Assembly (NCBI GenBank): GCA_036186865.1
Contig: AP025041.1
Coordinates: forward strand, 38,119,784-38,183,783
Reading direction: 5' to 3'
Length of the DNA: 64,000 bases
Source: Eustoma russellianum
Lineage: Eukaryota > Streptophyta > Magnoliopsida > Gentianales > Gentianaceae
Shown here: positions 1-10,771 of the stretch, in pieces
Layout: each line of letters opens with the position of its first letter
Numbering within the stretch: the first letter of the stretch is position 1
Made by a program: the position numbers and the translations under genes
The notes under the pieces: model-generated
The model's database searches: none
What the model saw: the letters and a program-made list of their open reading frames with translations, nothing else
Told to the model about the DNA's origin: nothing

Positions 1-334
1 GCCTATTACCCATGATTCTTCATTAAGGGTACTCGAATCAGTTGTTTCTTGTTGCTGTTACTTGATGCCGTTTCTCAAAAAAAGATTCATCTATTTGTAC
101 GTGCACCCAGAACTTTGGATTAACTTCATGCTTTTGTGGTCGGGCCTTGTAGGTTTCACTTTTTTCGGGCTTTGTCAGTTACCAAATGGTCCGGGATGCA
201 TATGATGGTGAGCCTACACAAAATTGTATACCATTCTTTTATCTACTCCATTTCTTGTACTTTGGAATACAGGGCTGCTGTTGAAAATATATTTAAGCGT
301 CTATATTGTATCTCCTTTCTCTTGTTACGTACAG

Positions 335-966
335 CCGGAAGGTCTGGGTTTGGCAGCCTTCTGTCACTTGCTCAATCTCCAGGCAAAGCAGATCGCCTTT
401 TCATGAGAGGTCCTGGAGGACGTGGTGAAGTTGAAGTGGCTGTATCTGGTGTTGCAGGTAAACGTTTGTTTTTGTGAATATAACCTCAGAGTTGTGTGGT
501 CTAAAACCTGTTCAATCTCATTTCATGTATATGAGCTGAGACTCAGTTTACCTGAACTTGGATACAATTTTGTTTCGTCTCATTGAGATTCTGATGCTTT
601 CACACACTAGTCTTAGTCCAGTCATTTTTCAACATCTCAGATCAAGGCAAGGAGTTGGACCATGATCCAAATAGAGGATCTGGATTGGGTAAATTTGTTC
701 GCAGGGCAGCATCTGTTGCGTCAGTGGCAGCAAAGCATGCTTATGCAGCCGCCTTGGCCTCCCGCTCTGATGAGGAGATGCTTCCCCTCAAATGCTGTTT
801 AATGTCTGTATCATTGCCCTGGGAGCATATAGCTTATGATCTTCTATTGAAGGTGGGGGTTCAGAATTTTGATTGTTTCTTCATTTTATTGTTAAATCCT
901 TATAATCCACTAACTTGCTCGTTATCTTATTTCTGAATGCAGGGAACTCCTCCAGTAAACTTGTAG
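335..966 (+). CDS. 3' end of a conserved plant gene, product not recognised (last three exons)
   Basis: The gene enters from the left edge. I read exons 335-457, 641-852 and 943-966, separated by introns with clean GT...AG borders (donors at 458 and 853, acceptors ending at 640 and 942). Codons stay open across both junctions and end at TAG 964-966. The tail has a Gly/Arg patch (GPGGRGEVEVAV), an Ala-rich helix-like stretch (RAASVASVAAKHAYAAA) and ends in PWEHIAYDLLLK-GTPPVNL. I see no catalytic motif, signal peptide or membrane segment. The intact frame over three exons argues for a living gene rather than a fragment. I have the impression of a conserved plant protein family but cannot name it. 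A transposon-rich region starts about 160 bp after the stop. Confidence 0.7.
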
Positions 967-1128
967 GTATGTATATCCTCACTGGTGCAAGCTTTTTCAT
1001 GATATTTGTTATCATTTACTTTGATGATTAGCAACTAATTGTTAGTATGAAAAGGGGTCGAAAATTTTAGCACTAATAACAAATGTGTCATGGAGATGTA
1101 ATCATATGTGTTTTGAATCAAACATTTA

Positions 1129-1526
1129 GGTGGCGTTTGGTTCGCACTTGGGTATCCAAATCAGAATTAGGATGTGTATGACAGGGTATGACTTAAGAGT
1201 ATATGGGATTGAGCCTAAAAGTGATAGTTGTTCGGTATTGAGGTGAGAATGGGTATGATAGACATTGATGGTATTTGAAACCTATTGGAATTGAAATGTG
1301 CACCGAATGTGGGCGGCCGGAAAATTGGCCAGAAAAATTTCACCGGCCGGAGTAGTGGATGGCCGTACCTCTCATTCTCTCATATTGATAGACAAGATGG
1401 CTAGTCCACCAAAAAAACGATATACATTACCAAACATACCTCCATTTCCCCAAACAAACAACTTTTGTGGGTTGGATTCCTCCAAACCCATACCCTTAAT
1501 GAGAAACCTCTCAACCAAACACCTTC
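1129..1526. mobile_element. Tourist-like (PIF/Harbinger) MITE, copy 1
   Basis: Terminal inverted repeats GGTGGCGTTTGGTT / AACCAAACACC are bounded by TTA on both sides (1126-1128 and 1527-1529), the target preference of PIF/Harbinger elements. The interior aligns in the same orientation with the copy at 42521-42942 (shared blocks include AAAAGTGATAGT and GGTATGATAGACAT). No coding capacity. Confidence 0.7.
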
Positions 1527-1883
1527 TTAATCTTGTGTTATGTCGACGCCGATGGTGATGAGGTATTTTGGGTACTTTTCCAACGGTTTCTTAGATATGG
1601 AGTTTAGTTTCTTGTAGAAAGAGATCAATCAATACTTTTGGGAGAAGTGAATTCTCTAAGCATTACACCTATATTTTGGAACATATCAGCTACAATACTG
1701 TTTGATCAGATAATTTATCAGCCAACACTAGATCAACATACAATTCGATGACATGAGTTTCTTGAGAAAAAAAAACTGTTACCGCTTTACATAGTTCGAT
1801 TCGTCTTCCTCAAATATGTAGACTGTTACAGCAACAGAACACATACCCAATATACCCAAATATGTGGACTGTTGTAACTGTCA

Positions 1884-2231
1884 TTAATCATTAACTCCAT
1901 TGCTCTTCCCAAGTGGTCTTGATTTAGAAGGTTGTGATGCTCTGATTACAGTACCATCTACCACAGTGCAACACTGACAAGCGAAAACCGACATGGGAGA
2001 CCCTTTTGATCTGATTCTCACATCGGTTACCTTACTCAAATCTCCCCACTTATCTTTTCTGATGCTCTTTGTGCACTTTTTATATGCAATGTAAAATGGA
2101 TCATCATTCTTTCTCAAATCTCTCTTAGTATGGTTCCCTAGTGTCAGGTTGGAAGCCGCACGGGGGCGATGGAAGTCGATTACCATGATGTGAAGCCTGA
2201 ACTTTTCAGGCCAGCACGTAAGAGGAGGCAA
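1884..2231 (-). CDS. possible coding fragment of unknown function
   Basis: An open frame of about 115 codons ends in TAA at 1884-1886. Its composition looks protein-like, with basic and cysteine-containing segments such as KKCTKSIRKDKWGDL and SPMSVFACQCCTVVDG. The C-terminal 90 residues read most like real protein; the N-terminal part may be readthrough beyond an exon border or a chance extension. I do not recognise the family. A short open frame on the other strand (2169-2363) overlaps it and looks less protein-like. It could be the last exon of a host gene, a gene fragment carried by a transposon, or chance. Confidence 0.35.
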   Translation of the reverse strand: MPPLTCWPEKFRLHIMVIDFHRPRAASNLTLGNHTKRDLRKNDDPFYIAYKKCTKSIRKDKWGDLSKVTDVRIRSKGSPMSVFACQCCTVVDGTVIRASQPSKSRPLGKSNGVND

Positions 2232-2363
2232 CTTTGGTTAGATATGAACTGCTATATCATCAATGTTGGATGCTTCCGGTGTTTGCTGCTGATCACAATC
2301 ATGTTATCCCATGGAAATGATGGTAAAGTCTTTTCTTCGTTGATGTTATTCATGTTGATATGA

Positions 2364-2833
2364 TAGAGAATATGAGTGAGAAGAAATGAGGAAAGATTGG
2401 ATAAAGATTGTTTGTGGGTTCATGTAATTGATGTTTTGTAAGTGTAAATTTGGATTTAGTTTGTTACCCGTAAAAATTGTAAGGAAAGGAAGCTTGAGGT
2501 ATAGCTTTTAAGGTAGCAATTTATGGGGGCAACTCATGATATAGAATGCAAAGTTTTATAACATCCTGAAATCTTTATACGTGTAATTCATGCTAAATTT
2601 ATGATTCTATAAGTGGTGTTTTCCGTGCACTAGGCTTCCGTGTTTGTGTAGGGTCTGGAGAGAGGTCGGATCGTGTTCGCGTTTGCTCAGGATCCGGAGA
2701 GAAGACGGATCGTTTTGCGATATGATGTACGCAACTTTGTTGTGATGGTTAATCATAAAAGAGAAATATGGAAAGATGTCAGACAATGAACCATGATAAA
2801 ATTTGTTAAAATGCATATATGATTCACTAAATT
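2364..2833. other. intergenic; SINE-tail fragment inside
   Basis: AT-rich, with no gene visible. Around 2610-2740 the reverse strand resembles the 3' half of the tRNA-derived SINE seen at 55240-55410 (blocks like GTGTAGGGTCTGGAGAG and GGTCGGATCG), so this is probably a decayed SINE tail. Confidence 0.4.
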
Positions 2834-3010
2834 GATTACGTTTCTTATATTATAAAGCAACAGTTGAGCGACACATCTTGACGCAATTTTCATTATGGGT
2901 CATCGGGAAACAACTCGTGTGTTTTTTAACACATAGGCATAATTGCGTATATCCGGCCTCTCGTTTTCTGTCATAGGGGGGACCTTAGAGTTTAATATTG
3001 TTGTCGTATG
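2834..3010 (+). repeat. dispersed repeat family R1, copy 1
   Basis: About 180 bp containing TTGACGCAATTTTCATTATG, then GGGAAACAAC, a GCGTATATCCGGCC block and an end in TAATATTGTTGTCG. The same ordered blocks recur at 13060-13240, 13355-13535, 43858-44070, 53172-53370 and 53453-53545, and reversed near 17815-17960. Most copies end in a short TTG-type run, as retroposon tails often do. I infer a non-LTR retroposon tail, not a gene. Confidence 0.6.
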
Positions 3011-3359
3011 CTTGTTCACAAGTATGACTTGATATTAGTAAATATTTATTATGTGTAATTACGGTAATAGCTTTTTGTGTTCTACGCTTGTGTTCTCTTT
3101 TATGTCACAAACCAGTGAGCGTTTATTAAAAGAATAATTTTGTCGATTTGATTCAAATATTGAACAGCTTTTGATTTCGTTTCTGAACACATAAACATCT
3201 CGTGGTATAATGAAATAATGTGTTTAGCAAATTAGTAAACATAAATGTTTCTTCGTAACAGAAACTGGTCCATGCATACCTTATTAAAATAAAAGAGTTA
3301 TAATATTAAAAACAAATAACAGGATAACGTCACGATGAAGTAAAATTTGACATATCATC

Positions 3360-3520
3360 ATCCGGGCCAGTATATCCCAACGACAACAAAAGCTATCATT
3401 AGGATCTGGAGAGGGTAAGTGGTAGGCAGACAATACCTCTATCCTAAAGGATAGAGAGTCTGATTCCAGTGAAACTCTCGCTCTATATGTGCCTGAATAA
3501 ATGACATTATAGAGACATGT
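3360..3520 (+). repeat. dispersed repeat family R2, copy 1
   Basis: Contains CGACAACAAAAGCTAT, a GTCTGGAGAGGG-like block and TATCCTAAAGGATAGAGAG. Related copies lie at 13825-13930, 43440-43580 and, reversed, 51700-52070. Non-coding; origin not determined. Confidence 0.5.
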
Positions 3521-3688
3521 TGTGCAAGTGTGTTAGTGAGGAAATTCAAGAAATACAAAGAAAAGACTTTTGATATTAAAATACACATCACATGTATATG
3601 TACATGTAATGTAAAACAACGGTATAACATACGTCACAAGTGGAAAGTCAACCTATAGCGTAGATAGTGTCTACGCCTATCTATGTCC

Positions 3689-4320
3689 CTAAATATATTC
3701 TAAAGTGTCCCTATGTATGATATATACCTTGTTAACCTTAATCTTATGTCTCCATGAACTCCTATCCTGGACCATGTCCTCAGAAATGTGCAAATCTAGC
3801 AGGTCGTGCCTAATCTGCTCATCCCAAGTCAGTTTGAGTCTGCCTTTACTCCTGTTTCCCTCTACAATGAGGCTTTTCCATTGCTCTGACCGATGCCGTT
3901 GTCTGTCTCCGCTTGACATGCCCAAACCATCTCATTCTTCCCTTCCTTATCTTATCTGCTATACTAGCCACGCCTAACCTTTTTCGGAACACCTTGTTTC
4001 TGATCCGCTCTAGCCTTGTATGCCCACATCCACCTTAACATCTTCATCTCTGCCATTTCCATCTTCTGTAATTGTGACCTCTTGATGGCCCAGCAGTCTG
4101 TCCCATATAGCATTGCCGGTTGCACTGTCACCCTATAAAATTTTCTCTTTAATTTAGTTGGAAAATTTTTGTCACACAGCACTCCTGAGGCCGCCCTCCA
4201 TCTACACCAGCCTGCTTGAACTCGATGTGCTACATCATTATCTATGTCGTCATTCTGCTGCACAAATGATCATAGGTACTTAAACTTACTTACCTGTGGT
4301 GTCACTTGACCATCGATGGT
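3689..4320 (-). pseudogene. RTE C-terminal region (broken)
   Basis: Two minus-strand segments, 3964-4263 and 3689-3925, hold the RTE-typical tail: [32 protein letters not shown], a Cys-Trp pair, then [12 protein letters not shown] and DMVQDRSSWR. This region follows the reverse transcriptase in plant RTE elements. The function of the domain is not known to me. A frameshift near 3930-3960 separates the segments. Confidence 0.8.
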
Positions 4321-4439
4321 GAGCTGGCTATCCTCACTGTCTGCTACGCTGCTGAAGTCGCAGTGCAGATACTCAGTCTTCAAACGGCTAATCTTTAAGT
4401 CTTTTCTCTCTAAAACACATTTTCACTGCTCTAGTCTCA

Positions 4440-5792
4440 TGCTCAGGGTATGTCTACTTTATACGACTAATACAATATCGTCAGCAAAAAGCATACACCA
4501 CGGAACTGCCTCCTGTATCGACTTTGACAACTCGTCAGGGACAACTGCAAAAAGAAATGGGCTTTACGCAGACCTTTGATGGAGACCGACCTCCATCGGA
4601 AAGAAGTCTGTATTCCCCACAGGCATACAAACGGTTGTTTTTGTCCTAGCATACATATCTCTAATTATGTCTATATACTTCATAGGGATCCCTCGTGCAT
4701 CCAGACTATCCCATATTAGGCTACGTGGCACACTATCATACGCTTTTTCAAGATCGATGAAAACCATATGTAAATCGCGCTTCTTCTCCCTATACTTCTC
4801 AATTAATCTCCTGAGAATATGTATTGCTTCTGTAGTTGACCTTCCTGGCATAAAACCAAATTGGTTCACCGTAACCTGAGTTTCTCTCCTGATTCGAGTG
4901 TCGATTACTCTCTCCCATAACTTCATGGTATGGCTTAGCAACTTAATCTCTCTATAGTTCCTACAACACTGTGCGTCTCCTTTGTTCTTATATAGGGGAC
5001 CACGACACTCTTTCTCCACTCATCTGGCATCTTTCCTGTTTTGTAAATACGGTTGAAAAGAGTAGTAAGCCATTGAACTCCTTCCTCTCCTAAATACTTC
5101 CACACCTCAATGGGTATGTTATCTAGGCCGACCGCTTTAGCTTTTTCCATCTTCTTTAGTGCTCTCATCACATCTCATTGTGTGATGTTCTGACAGTCGG
5201 GGTTATTATGTTGTCGTTGTTAGTTAGTGATGCTTTCTCGTTCTTCGCAGTCGGTACTACTTCCATTGAAAAGATTGTGAAAGTATGTTTGCCATTTCAA
5301 CTTGATGTCTTGTGCTTTGACTAACACATATCCATCTTCTCCTTTTATAAACTTCCTGCCTCCTAGGTCATGCCGCTTTCGATCCCTAGCTTTGGCAATT
5401 TTGAACATATCATGTTCTCCTTCTTTTGTTTCTAGTCTCTCATACATCCTTTTATAAGCTGCAGTCTTTGTCTCTGTCGCTGCCTTCTTTGCCTCCTTCC
5501 TGGTGAATTTCTAATTCTCCTTCAATCGTACTTTTTCTTCTCCATTTGTGCAGCTTAACAGCTCTCTAAAAATCTATTGTTTGTTTTTTATTTTTTGTTG
5601 CACATCCTCGTTCCACCACCACGTCTCTTTATGTACGGTCGTCTTTTCTGTTGTTACCCCAAGCGTTTCTCTCGCCGCTTGAGTAATAGTAGTCGATATA
5701 GCTTCCCACATCTGATTTGTGTCATTATCCAGACGATCCAGTTTCGCAGAGATGACATTGTCTCTGAATATATTAAATTTTCCATCTTTCAA
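4440..5792 (-). pseudogene. RTE reverse transcriptase domain (broken)
   Basis: Minus-strand segments, in 5'->3' order, carry a linker (5574-5792), a segment before the polymerase (5220-5447), then DNIPIEVWKYLGEEG (4935-5171), NQFGFMPGRSTTEAIHIL, VFIDLEKAYDSVPR and a VGLHQ block (4564-5019). These match conserved blocks of non-LTR reverse transcriptases; the FIDLEKAYD block holds one catalytic Asp. The catalytic (F/Y)xDD box expected near 4480-4510 sits in damaged sequence. At least three frame changes separate the pieces. Confidence 0.85.
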
Positions 5793-5822
5793 ACTTCCCC
5801 ATCGAATCCTGGGTGGGAATTT

Positions 5823-6320
5823 TCAAACCCTCTTACTCAGCTTTTGGCTCAATGCTATAACTACCACTAATAAACGGTGTTGCATCACCGCTGTCTCTCC
5901 TGGTATAACCTTGCAGTCCCTCCACAACCGTCTGTATTCACGCCTTATCATAAAATAGTCGATCTGCGTATGACGTCCTCCGCTGTTAAACGTGATCAAA
6001 TGCAATTCTTTTTTCTTAAAAAACGAGTTTATAATGCCTAGATCATGGGTGATTGCTAGGTCTAGCAGATCTCTACCATGTTCGTTTCTATCTCCATAAC
6101 CAAACCCGCCATGTACTGTATGAAAACCATCGCTATTCTTTCCAATATGCCCATTAAAATCACCTCCGATACAAATTCGTTCCTCCCTTGTATTGCCTTT
6201 AGCACTACATCTAAGCAATCCCAAACAATTTACCACTTAATGTTCCTACATTTTAAGAGGCTACACTTAGACTATCTTCATTTTTCTTCCCCTTGCCTAC
6301 ACCCTCTTCCTTAGACATGG
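5823..6320 (-). pseudogene. RTE endonuclease domain (broken)
   Basis: The frame contains GGDFNGHIG (catalytic Asp and Asn of the exonuclease-endonuclease-phosphatase fold), NEHGRDLLDLA, and TQIDYFMIRREYRR near the end, all hallmarks of the RTE endonuclease that nicks target DNA to prime reverse transcription. Genome annotations often mislabel this domain 'craniofacial development protein 2-like'. The N-terminal end near 6320 is indistinct, and the link to the reverse transcriptase (5170-5820) is broken by stops and frame changes. Confidence 0.8.
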
Positions 6321-6688
6321 TCTCACGAAAAAATCATGACGTCTTATATCAATTATTGCAACTAAAACTAAAAATTCAAAGTATGTTACAGATGCCAAAA
6401 TTTTGAAACTAAATGTAAACAATCAAAAGTACTTCAATGATAATAAAACAAAAATGAAATTATATCACCTAGTTGAGCTGTGTTGTGGCACAACAACAAG
6501 ATCTTATAGAGCAGATCTGGATCTGCTGGGTAGCCAGAAAAGAACGGTACCAATCAGAGGGCGCATGTAAAAGAGGCTACCAGATCTAGGGTCGCGGCGG
6601 TGCAGCCGAACCTTAGTTATAGGATGTTGAAATATCTACTGATTTTTAAATTGATAGAATAAGCAGCAAAAATTAAGAGTTGATAGGG
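6321..6688. other. no gene seen
   Basis: AT-rich spacer between the LINE and a small Mutator-like element. I see no coding or repeat structure beyond short A/T runs. Confidence 0.5.
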
Positions 6689-6697
6689 GATTGTGGG

Positions 6698-6866
6698 GAG
6701 ATGAGATCTCCTCACCGCGCGGTCCAGGACGCGACACGTGGCAGCAGTAGGGGGTGGTGAGGCTGGATGAAGGTTATCCTCACCCAGCCTCACCACCCTC
6801 TCTTTTTGCCACGTGTCGCGCGGTCACACACGCAGTGAGGGAGGTGCGGTGAGGGGATCCTATCCC
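6698..6866. mobile_element. Mutator-like MITE (family M), copy 1
   Basis: Ends GAGATGAGATCTCCTCACCG and CGGTGAGGGGATCCTATCCC form the inverted repeats, and the interior also folds back (CACGTGGC / GCCACGTG). Flanks carry the same 9 bp, GATTGTGGG, at 6689-6697 and 6867-6875; 9-bp duplications are typical of the Mutator superfamily. A second copy is at 40497-40665 and a TIR-only version at 54026-54067. Confidence 0.75.
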
Positions 6867-7206
6867 GATTGTGGGGGCAAAAATGAAAGGTCTTACCAGT
6901 GAGATCACCAGCGACAAAGACGAGAGAAGGATTGATAACTTTAAAACTAGATACAGCACGAAAAAAAAAAAAAGAAAAAAAAAACCCACCCAAATAGCAA
7001 AACCCATCTGCAATGCTAAATCAAAATCTAATATCATATTATATATCTCCAAAATTTCCTAAATGCATAAGACATTATTCAATTTGATGAATCAAAAGAT
7101 GTTATATGGTATATATGAGTTATAGAGTTAAAGATGTTATATATATATCAAACTGAGTTAAGGGTGAATTCGTCAAGTCCCTTCTTGAAACACCAAAGGG
7201 GAAATT

Positions 7207-7395
7207 CGGTTGGGATCACAGGAGGTAAGAAATGAAGTAAAAAATGAGGCATCCAATCACAGGTTGCCACGTGTACAAAAGTGGAAGATGTTTAACTTTT
7301 TTTTGTTTTTAAAAAATAGTTATTTGTACACGTGGCAACCTGTGATTGGAGGCCTCATTTTTTACCTCATTTCTTACCTCCTGTGATCCCAACCG
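7207..7395. mobile_element. foldback MITE with 9-bp TSD
   Basis: Two 70-bp arms (7207-7280 and 7324-7395) are near-perfect inverted repeats, starting CGGTTGGGATCACAGGAGG and ending with its complement. Exact 9-bp duplications GGGGAAATT flank it (7198-7206 and 7396-7404). The long arms and 9-bp TSD suggest a Mutator-like foldback element. The transcript would form a strong hairpin. Confidence 0.8.
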
Positions 7396-7424
7396 GGGGA
7401 AATTGAGCAGGCCGAATTGAGATT

Positions 7425-7725
7425 GGATTTTCTCCTCCTGCTTTCTCTACCTCCTGTCTTTAAAAACACCAAATTACGTAGTATTAATTAAAAAAACACA
7501 CCAAAAAATGTAACAGACTAAGAAAAAGATTTCATCGCAATTCAGTCAAGATGGAATATTCTCCTCTCACTTCCATACACAATACACTTTATGGTACGTG
7601 TGGTTTTTGATTAATATTACGTAGTTCGGTGTTTTTAGAAACGGTGCATGGAGGGAGCGAAAGGAGAAGATCCCATCTTGGTTGAATTATGGTAAAAATC
7701 TTTTTCTTAATATTGTGTATTAAAT
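7425..7725. repeat. complex foldback repeat
   Basis: Imperfect inverted repeats are interleaved here. TTAAAAACACCAAATTACGT (left) pairs with the TACGTAGTTCGGTGTTTTTA block (right), and the TTCAGTCAAGATGG segment pairs with CCATCTTGGTTGAA further right. It looks like a decayed, partly duplicated hairpin MITE. Ends and TSD are not resolved. Confidence 0.5.
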
Positions 7726-8096
7726 TTATTTCTCAACCGAATCTAGGTAGCTTTGTTTAAAAATGCACACATCGATGGTTGTAGTGTGTGAGCTCTTAAA
7801 CACACCACACCTTCCAATATATCTTTTTACAATGAAAAAGTCTCGATGGTCAAATCATTTGAACATTGATATCACGCACTACTGATTAAGTGATTATAGT
7901 TTTAAAAATATTTTATGGTGGTCAAGTCATTCGAATACCAGATCCGATGGTTTATAGGATTCCTTGCTAGCATATATCGAGATCCTGATGATAGAGTATC
8001 GATTGTACATTTCCAAAAAAATACATTTACTTCTTCGCAATCGGATAGAGTCAATATAGTTAGTCAATATAGTTAGTCAATATAGTTAGTCATTTG

Positions 8097-8402
8097 GCCC
8101 AGGAGCATAGTCCAGTGGTAAATGACAAAGGTGATTGGAACTAGAACCCCGACGTCCCGAGTTCGAGTCCGTGTGGAGACAATCCTTGTTGAAATATTAC
8201 AAGGGTTGCCTCTGGGCTGGCTGAGTCTCGTGTCCTCTCCCTTTGCAGGGCTGCCAGTGGAGCACATCCCTCGATTTACATCCCACCTGGCTAAGGGGCC
8301 TCTGGTACAGGTGGGGGAGAACCCACTCCCATCCCTCGATTTACATCCCACCTGGCTAAGGGGCCTCTGGTACAGGTGGGGGAGAACCCACTCCCTCATC
8401 AA
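8097..8402 (+). mobile_element. tRNA-derived SINE with exact 18-bp TSD
   Basis: The head has an A-box-like ATAGTCCAGTGGT and a B-box-like GAGTTCGAGTCC about 45 bp later, as in RNA polymerase III promoters. The 18-bp sequence aatatagttagtcatttg occurs immediately before (8079-8096) and after (8403-8420), a textbook retroposition duplication. The body contains a 65-bp tandem duplication. Upstream, a 13-bp unit (AATATAGTTAGTC) is repeated three times. This is not a functional tRNA, since no cloverleaf follows. Confidence 0.85.
8265..8394 (+). repeat. 65-bp tandem duplication inside the SINE
   Basis: Two identical 65-bp units, 8265-8329 and 8330-8394, each start CATCCCTCGATTTACATCCC. The lack of any difference implies a recent duplication. 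Confidence 0.9.
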
Positions 8403-8458
8403 AATATAGTTAGTCATTTGTTTCAATGACATCGATAATTATACATGTGCAGGCTTTT

Positions 8459-8553
8459 TATACTTAAGCAAACGTATATGCCATTGCCCTAATGAGGATA
8501 TAGACAAGAAAATATGAGGAAGACGGTAATGGCCTACACGTTTGCTTAAGTGT
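8459..8553. repeat. short inverted repeat (hairpin)
   Basis: TACTTAAGCAAACGTATATG...CCATTGCC (8459-8487) pairs with its imperfect complement at 8525-8553, with a loop of about 37 bp. Probably a small MITE remnant; no TSD was found. Confidence 0.5.
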
Positions 8554-8700
8554 ATTTTATATTTCTAGAGGCGTACCTCTAATTAAAATTTGATGCAGAA
8601 AAAACAAGTCGCAAGACACGCTGAAAATGAGAGAGTACCTCCCGCCATGAGAATATTTTCATCGCTATTTAGGTTTGGGGCAATTTTAATGCATATGTTT

Positions 8701-9114
8701 AGGGATGAAAAAAAATTCCAACCTATTGGATGTCCGTTCTGATCCAACCCGTTCAAAACGGATTGGATTTGGAGATGAGACAGGTATGGAGATTGCAATT
8801 AAAAACCACAACGGAGTTAGGTAGATGCATGTTTTTCTCCCAAATCCATAGATAACCCGCCCATCCCACCCAGCTAATATATATATATATACACACACAC
8901 ACATATATATATATACATACATATATATATGTATGTATGTATATATGTGTGTGTGTCTCAGTTTGTTTCATATTGTCGTTGTGTAGTTCGTGATGTATAG
9001 TTGATTTGACTCTTGATATTGTAATAAAATGATCCCCTTCGATCGGTTTCATATGGATTTGTATGAACAAAGCAAGTGCGGGTTTTCGGATAAATCCAGT
9101 CCATTGTCATCCCT
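8701..9114. mobile_element. possible hAT-type MITE containing a microsatellite
   Basis: Ends AGGGATGA and TCATCCCT are exact inverted repeats, and the interior has the NCCAACCC/GGATTGG-rich composition common in plant hAT MITEs. I could not find a matching 8-bp duplication, so the boundaries are tentative. Confidence 0.45.
8876..8957. repeat. TA/CA/TG compound microsatellite
   Basis: Runs of TA, CA, TA, TACA, TGTA and TG follow each other and are self-complementary overall. Likely length-polymorphic. Confidence 0.9.
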
Positions 9115-9233
9115 ATCAACATTTCTTGTTGGGCTTAGTAATAGGTCCACAATTTTTACAAACTCAAATTACTTGGACCCAGATCTTCTTTAAAATAATT
9201 TGTTGGACCCAGTTAAAGGCTGTAGATGCTTCT

Positions 9234-9264
9234 AAACCCTAAAGACCTATTTCCAAAACCCTAA
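9234..9264 (+). promoter_or_regulatory. two telo-box motifs upstream of bL20m
   Basis: AAACCCTAA occurs at 9234-9242 and 9256-9264, about 130 bp before the proposed end of the first non-coding exon (9396). Telo-boxes are known cis-elements of plant ribosomal-protein and translation genes. A TGGGCT (site-II-like) hexamer lies upstream near 9132. The combination fits coordinated expression of a ribosomal protein gene in dividing cells. Confidence 0.65.
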
Positions 9265-10393
9265 ATCAACTCTTTTTTCCATATGTCCAATCTCCTCAAA
9301 CCCTCATTCCTCATAACATAATCCTTTTAGCATCATTTCATTCTACAGAGACAGCGGGTTCAATTCTTTCGATCTACCAGAGGATTTCATCTGTCGGTAA
9401 CTCCATTTCTGATATTATCTTCTCTTACTTGCTACTTATGATTAGAAATTCTTGAGTTCTTGATCTCTGATTCAATTGTGGATTTTAACCAGTTCTGCTG
9501 TGTGATTGCTGTGTTTTTTAGTTGTTTATTGTTATTTTGTGATGAATTATTAAACGTTGCTAGCGATAATTCATCATCCTCCGATTCGCTGGATTCCTTG
9601 CATTTTGTTGGCGATCTATTTGAGTTAAACACGTTTTGTTTCCAGTTTTTTTTTAGGCCGTTGTATAAACTATTGATATATATTTCAGTTATTATTTTAT
9701 TCAAAATATGTTAATTTGATCCTCAAAACTATCTCCTTTTATCAAATGCTTGAAGGTCGTGAATTTCCGATCAAATTAACAGCTTTTGGGTAAACATTGT
9801 AGTTAAAATACCTACCTTATGCAATGACATCGAAACATTTGGATTTGTGTTTTACTCTGATTTGTTTCTACGGATTTTGTTGAAAAAAGAAAACATGGTG
9901 TGGATGATGAAAAAATTTAAGGATTTTTCTCAAGAACATTCGCAGTTGCCGCCGGAGTGCTTTCGTCCTTTTCTGGGCTTAAGAGCATATGCTGTTTAAT
10001 CCTTCCATGGATGTCTAGGCACCCCTTTCTTTTTCTTTTTTTCTCTTTTTTTTTTTTTGTTTTATAGAAATGAGTTTGGTAATTAGTCTGTGAATTTTCT
10101 TTGGGACTGTAGATGTCTGCCCCTATAGCAGTTTGATTCAATTTGCTCTAGGTATGAACTTGTCCCTCAAATAGAACTCTTTACCATTCATCACTTTGTC
10201 AGCATTGTATCATAACTCATATTTTGCTGATCATTAAAGGATGGAACATCTCTCCCTTTTCTGCTTCTCAATAGGCAGTTTGAGGTTTTGTTTTGGGTCA
10301 AATTTTCAGTAGTACTGTTTCTTGACTAATTTAATTATGCTCAAATGAATGAGCAGGATTGGAAAAGGGAGTCCAAGAAAGGGAAAATTGAAA

Positions 10394-10771
10394 ATGAACA
10401 AGAAGGAAGTGCTGAAATTGGCAAAAGGGTTTAGAGGAAGAGCCAAGAATTGTATAAGGATTGCCAGAGAACGTGTGGAGAAGGCCCTTCAATATTCCTA
10501 CAGAGACCGCAGGAATAAGAAGCGTGACATGCGCTCCCTCTGGATTGAGCGGATCAACGCCGGCACTCGCCAGTACGGGGTTAACTATGGAAATTTTATG
10601 CATGGTTTGATGAAGGAGAACATCCAACTGAATAGGAAAGTCCTCTCAGAACTATCAATGCATGAACCATACAGCTTCAAGGCCTTAGTTGATGTCTCTC
10701 GCAATGCTTTCCCTGGAAACAAGAAGACGGTCATAACCCCCCAGACACAAGGACTTGCAGCAGTTCTTTGA
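10394..10771 (+). CDS. mitochondrial large-subunit ribosomal protein bL20m
   Basis: This 125-residue protein has the full bL20 signature: [25 protein letters not shown] near the N-terminus, [21 protein letters not shown] in the middle and [25 protein letters not shown], then [14 protein letters not shown]. bL20 binds 23S-type rRNA and is needed for early large-subunit assembly. The plant nuclear version without a long transit peptide is generally assigned to the mitochondrial ribosome. I chose ATG 10394 because an in-frame upstream ATG (10349) lies before a probable acceptor (AG ending at 10356). A 5'UTR intron with donor GT at 9397 and acceptor at 10356 is likely. Telo-boxes lie upstream. 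The C-terminal extension after [16 protein letters not shown] is typical of the plant form. The reading frame is intact. Confidence 0.92.
   Translation: MNKKEVLKLAKGFRGRAKNCIRIARERVEKALQYSYRDRRNKKRDMRSLWIERINAGTRQYGVNYGNFMHGLMKENIQLNRKVLSELSMHEPYSFKALVDVSRNAFPGNKKTVITPQTQGLAAVL

Larger units (their letters stand above)
3680..6320 (-). mobile_element. decayed RTE-type LINE (non-LTR retrotransposon)
   Basis: Read on the minus strand, the order is apurinic endonuclease, reverse transcriptase, then a C-terminal region, which is the RTE LINE layout. The coding frame is split by several frameshifts and stops, so the copy is dead. Its 3' flank near 3640-3710 has a related fragment at 43700-43770, suggesting other copies of the same family nearby. 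I could not define a target-site duplication. Confidence 0.85.

Noticed and set aside
655..936. Single 93-codon ORF reading through an intron
   Set aside because: The last part is intronic; the spliced reading (641-852 joined to 943-966) is better supported.
8100..8175. tRNA gene candidate (A- and B-box spacing)
   Set aside because: No acceptor stem or cloverleaf; flanked by an 18-bp TSD, so it is a SINE head.
10349..10393. Upstream ATG adding 15 residues to bL20m
   Set aside because: It lies before a probable splice acceptor (AG at 10355-10356); the family usually starts at MNKKE.
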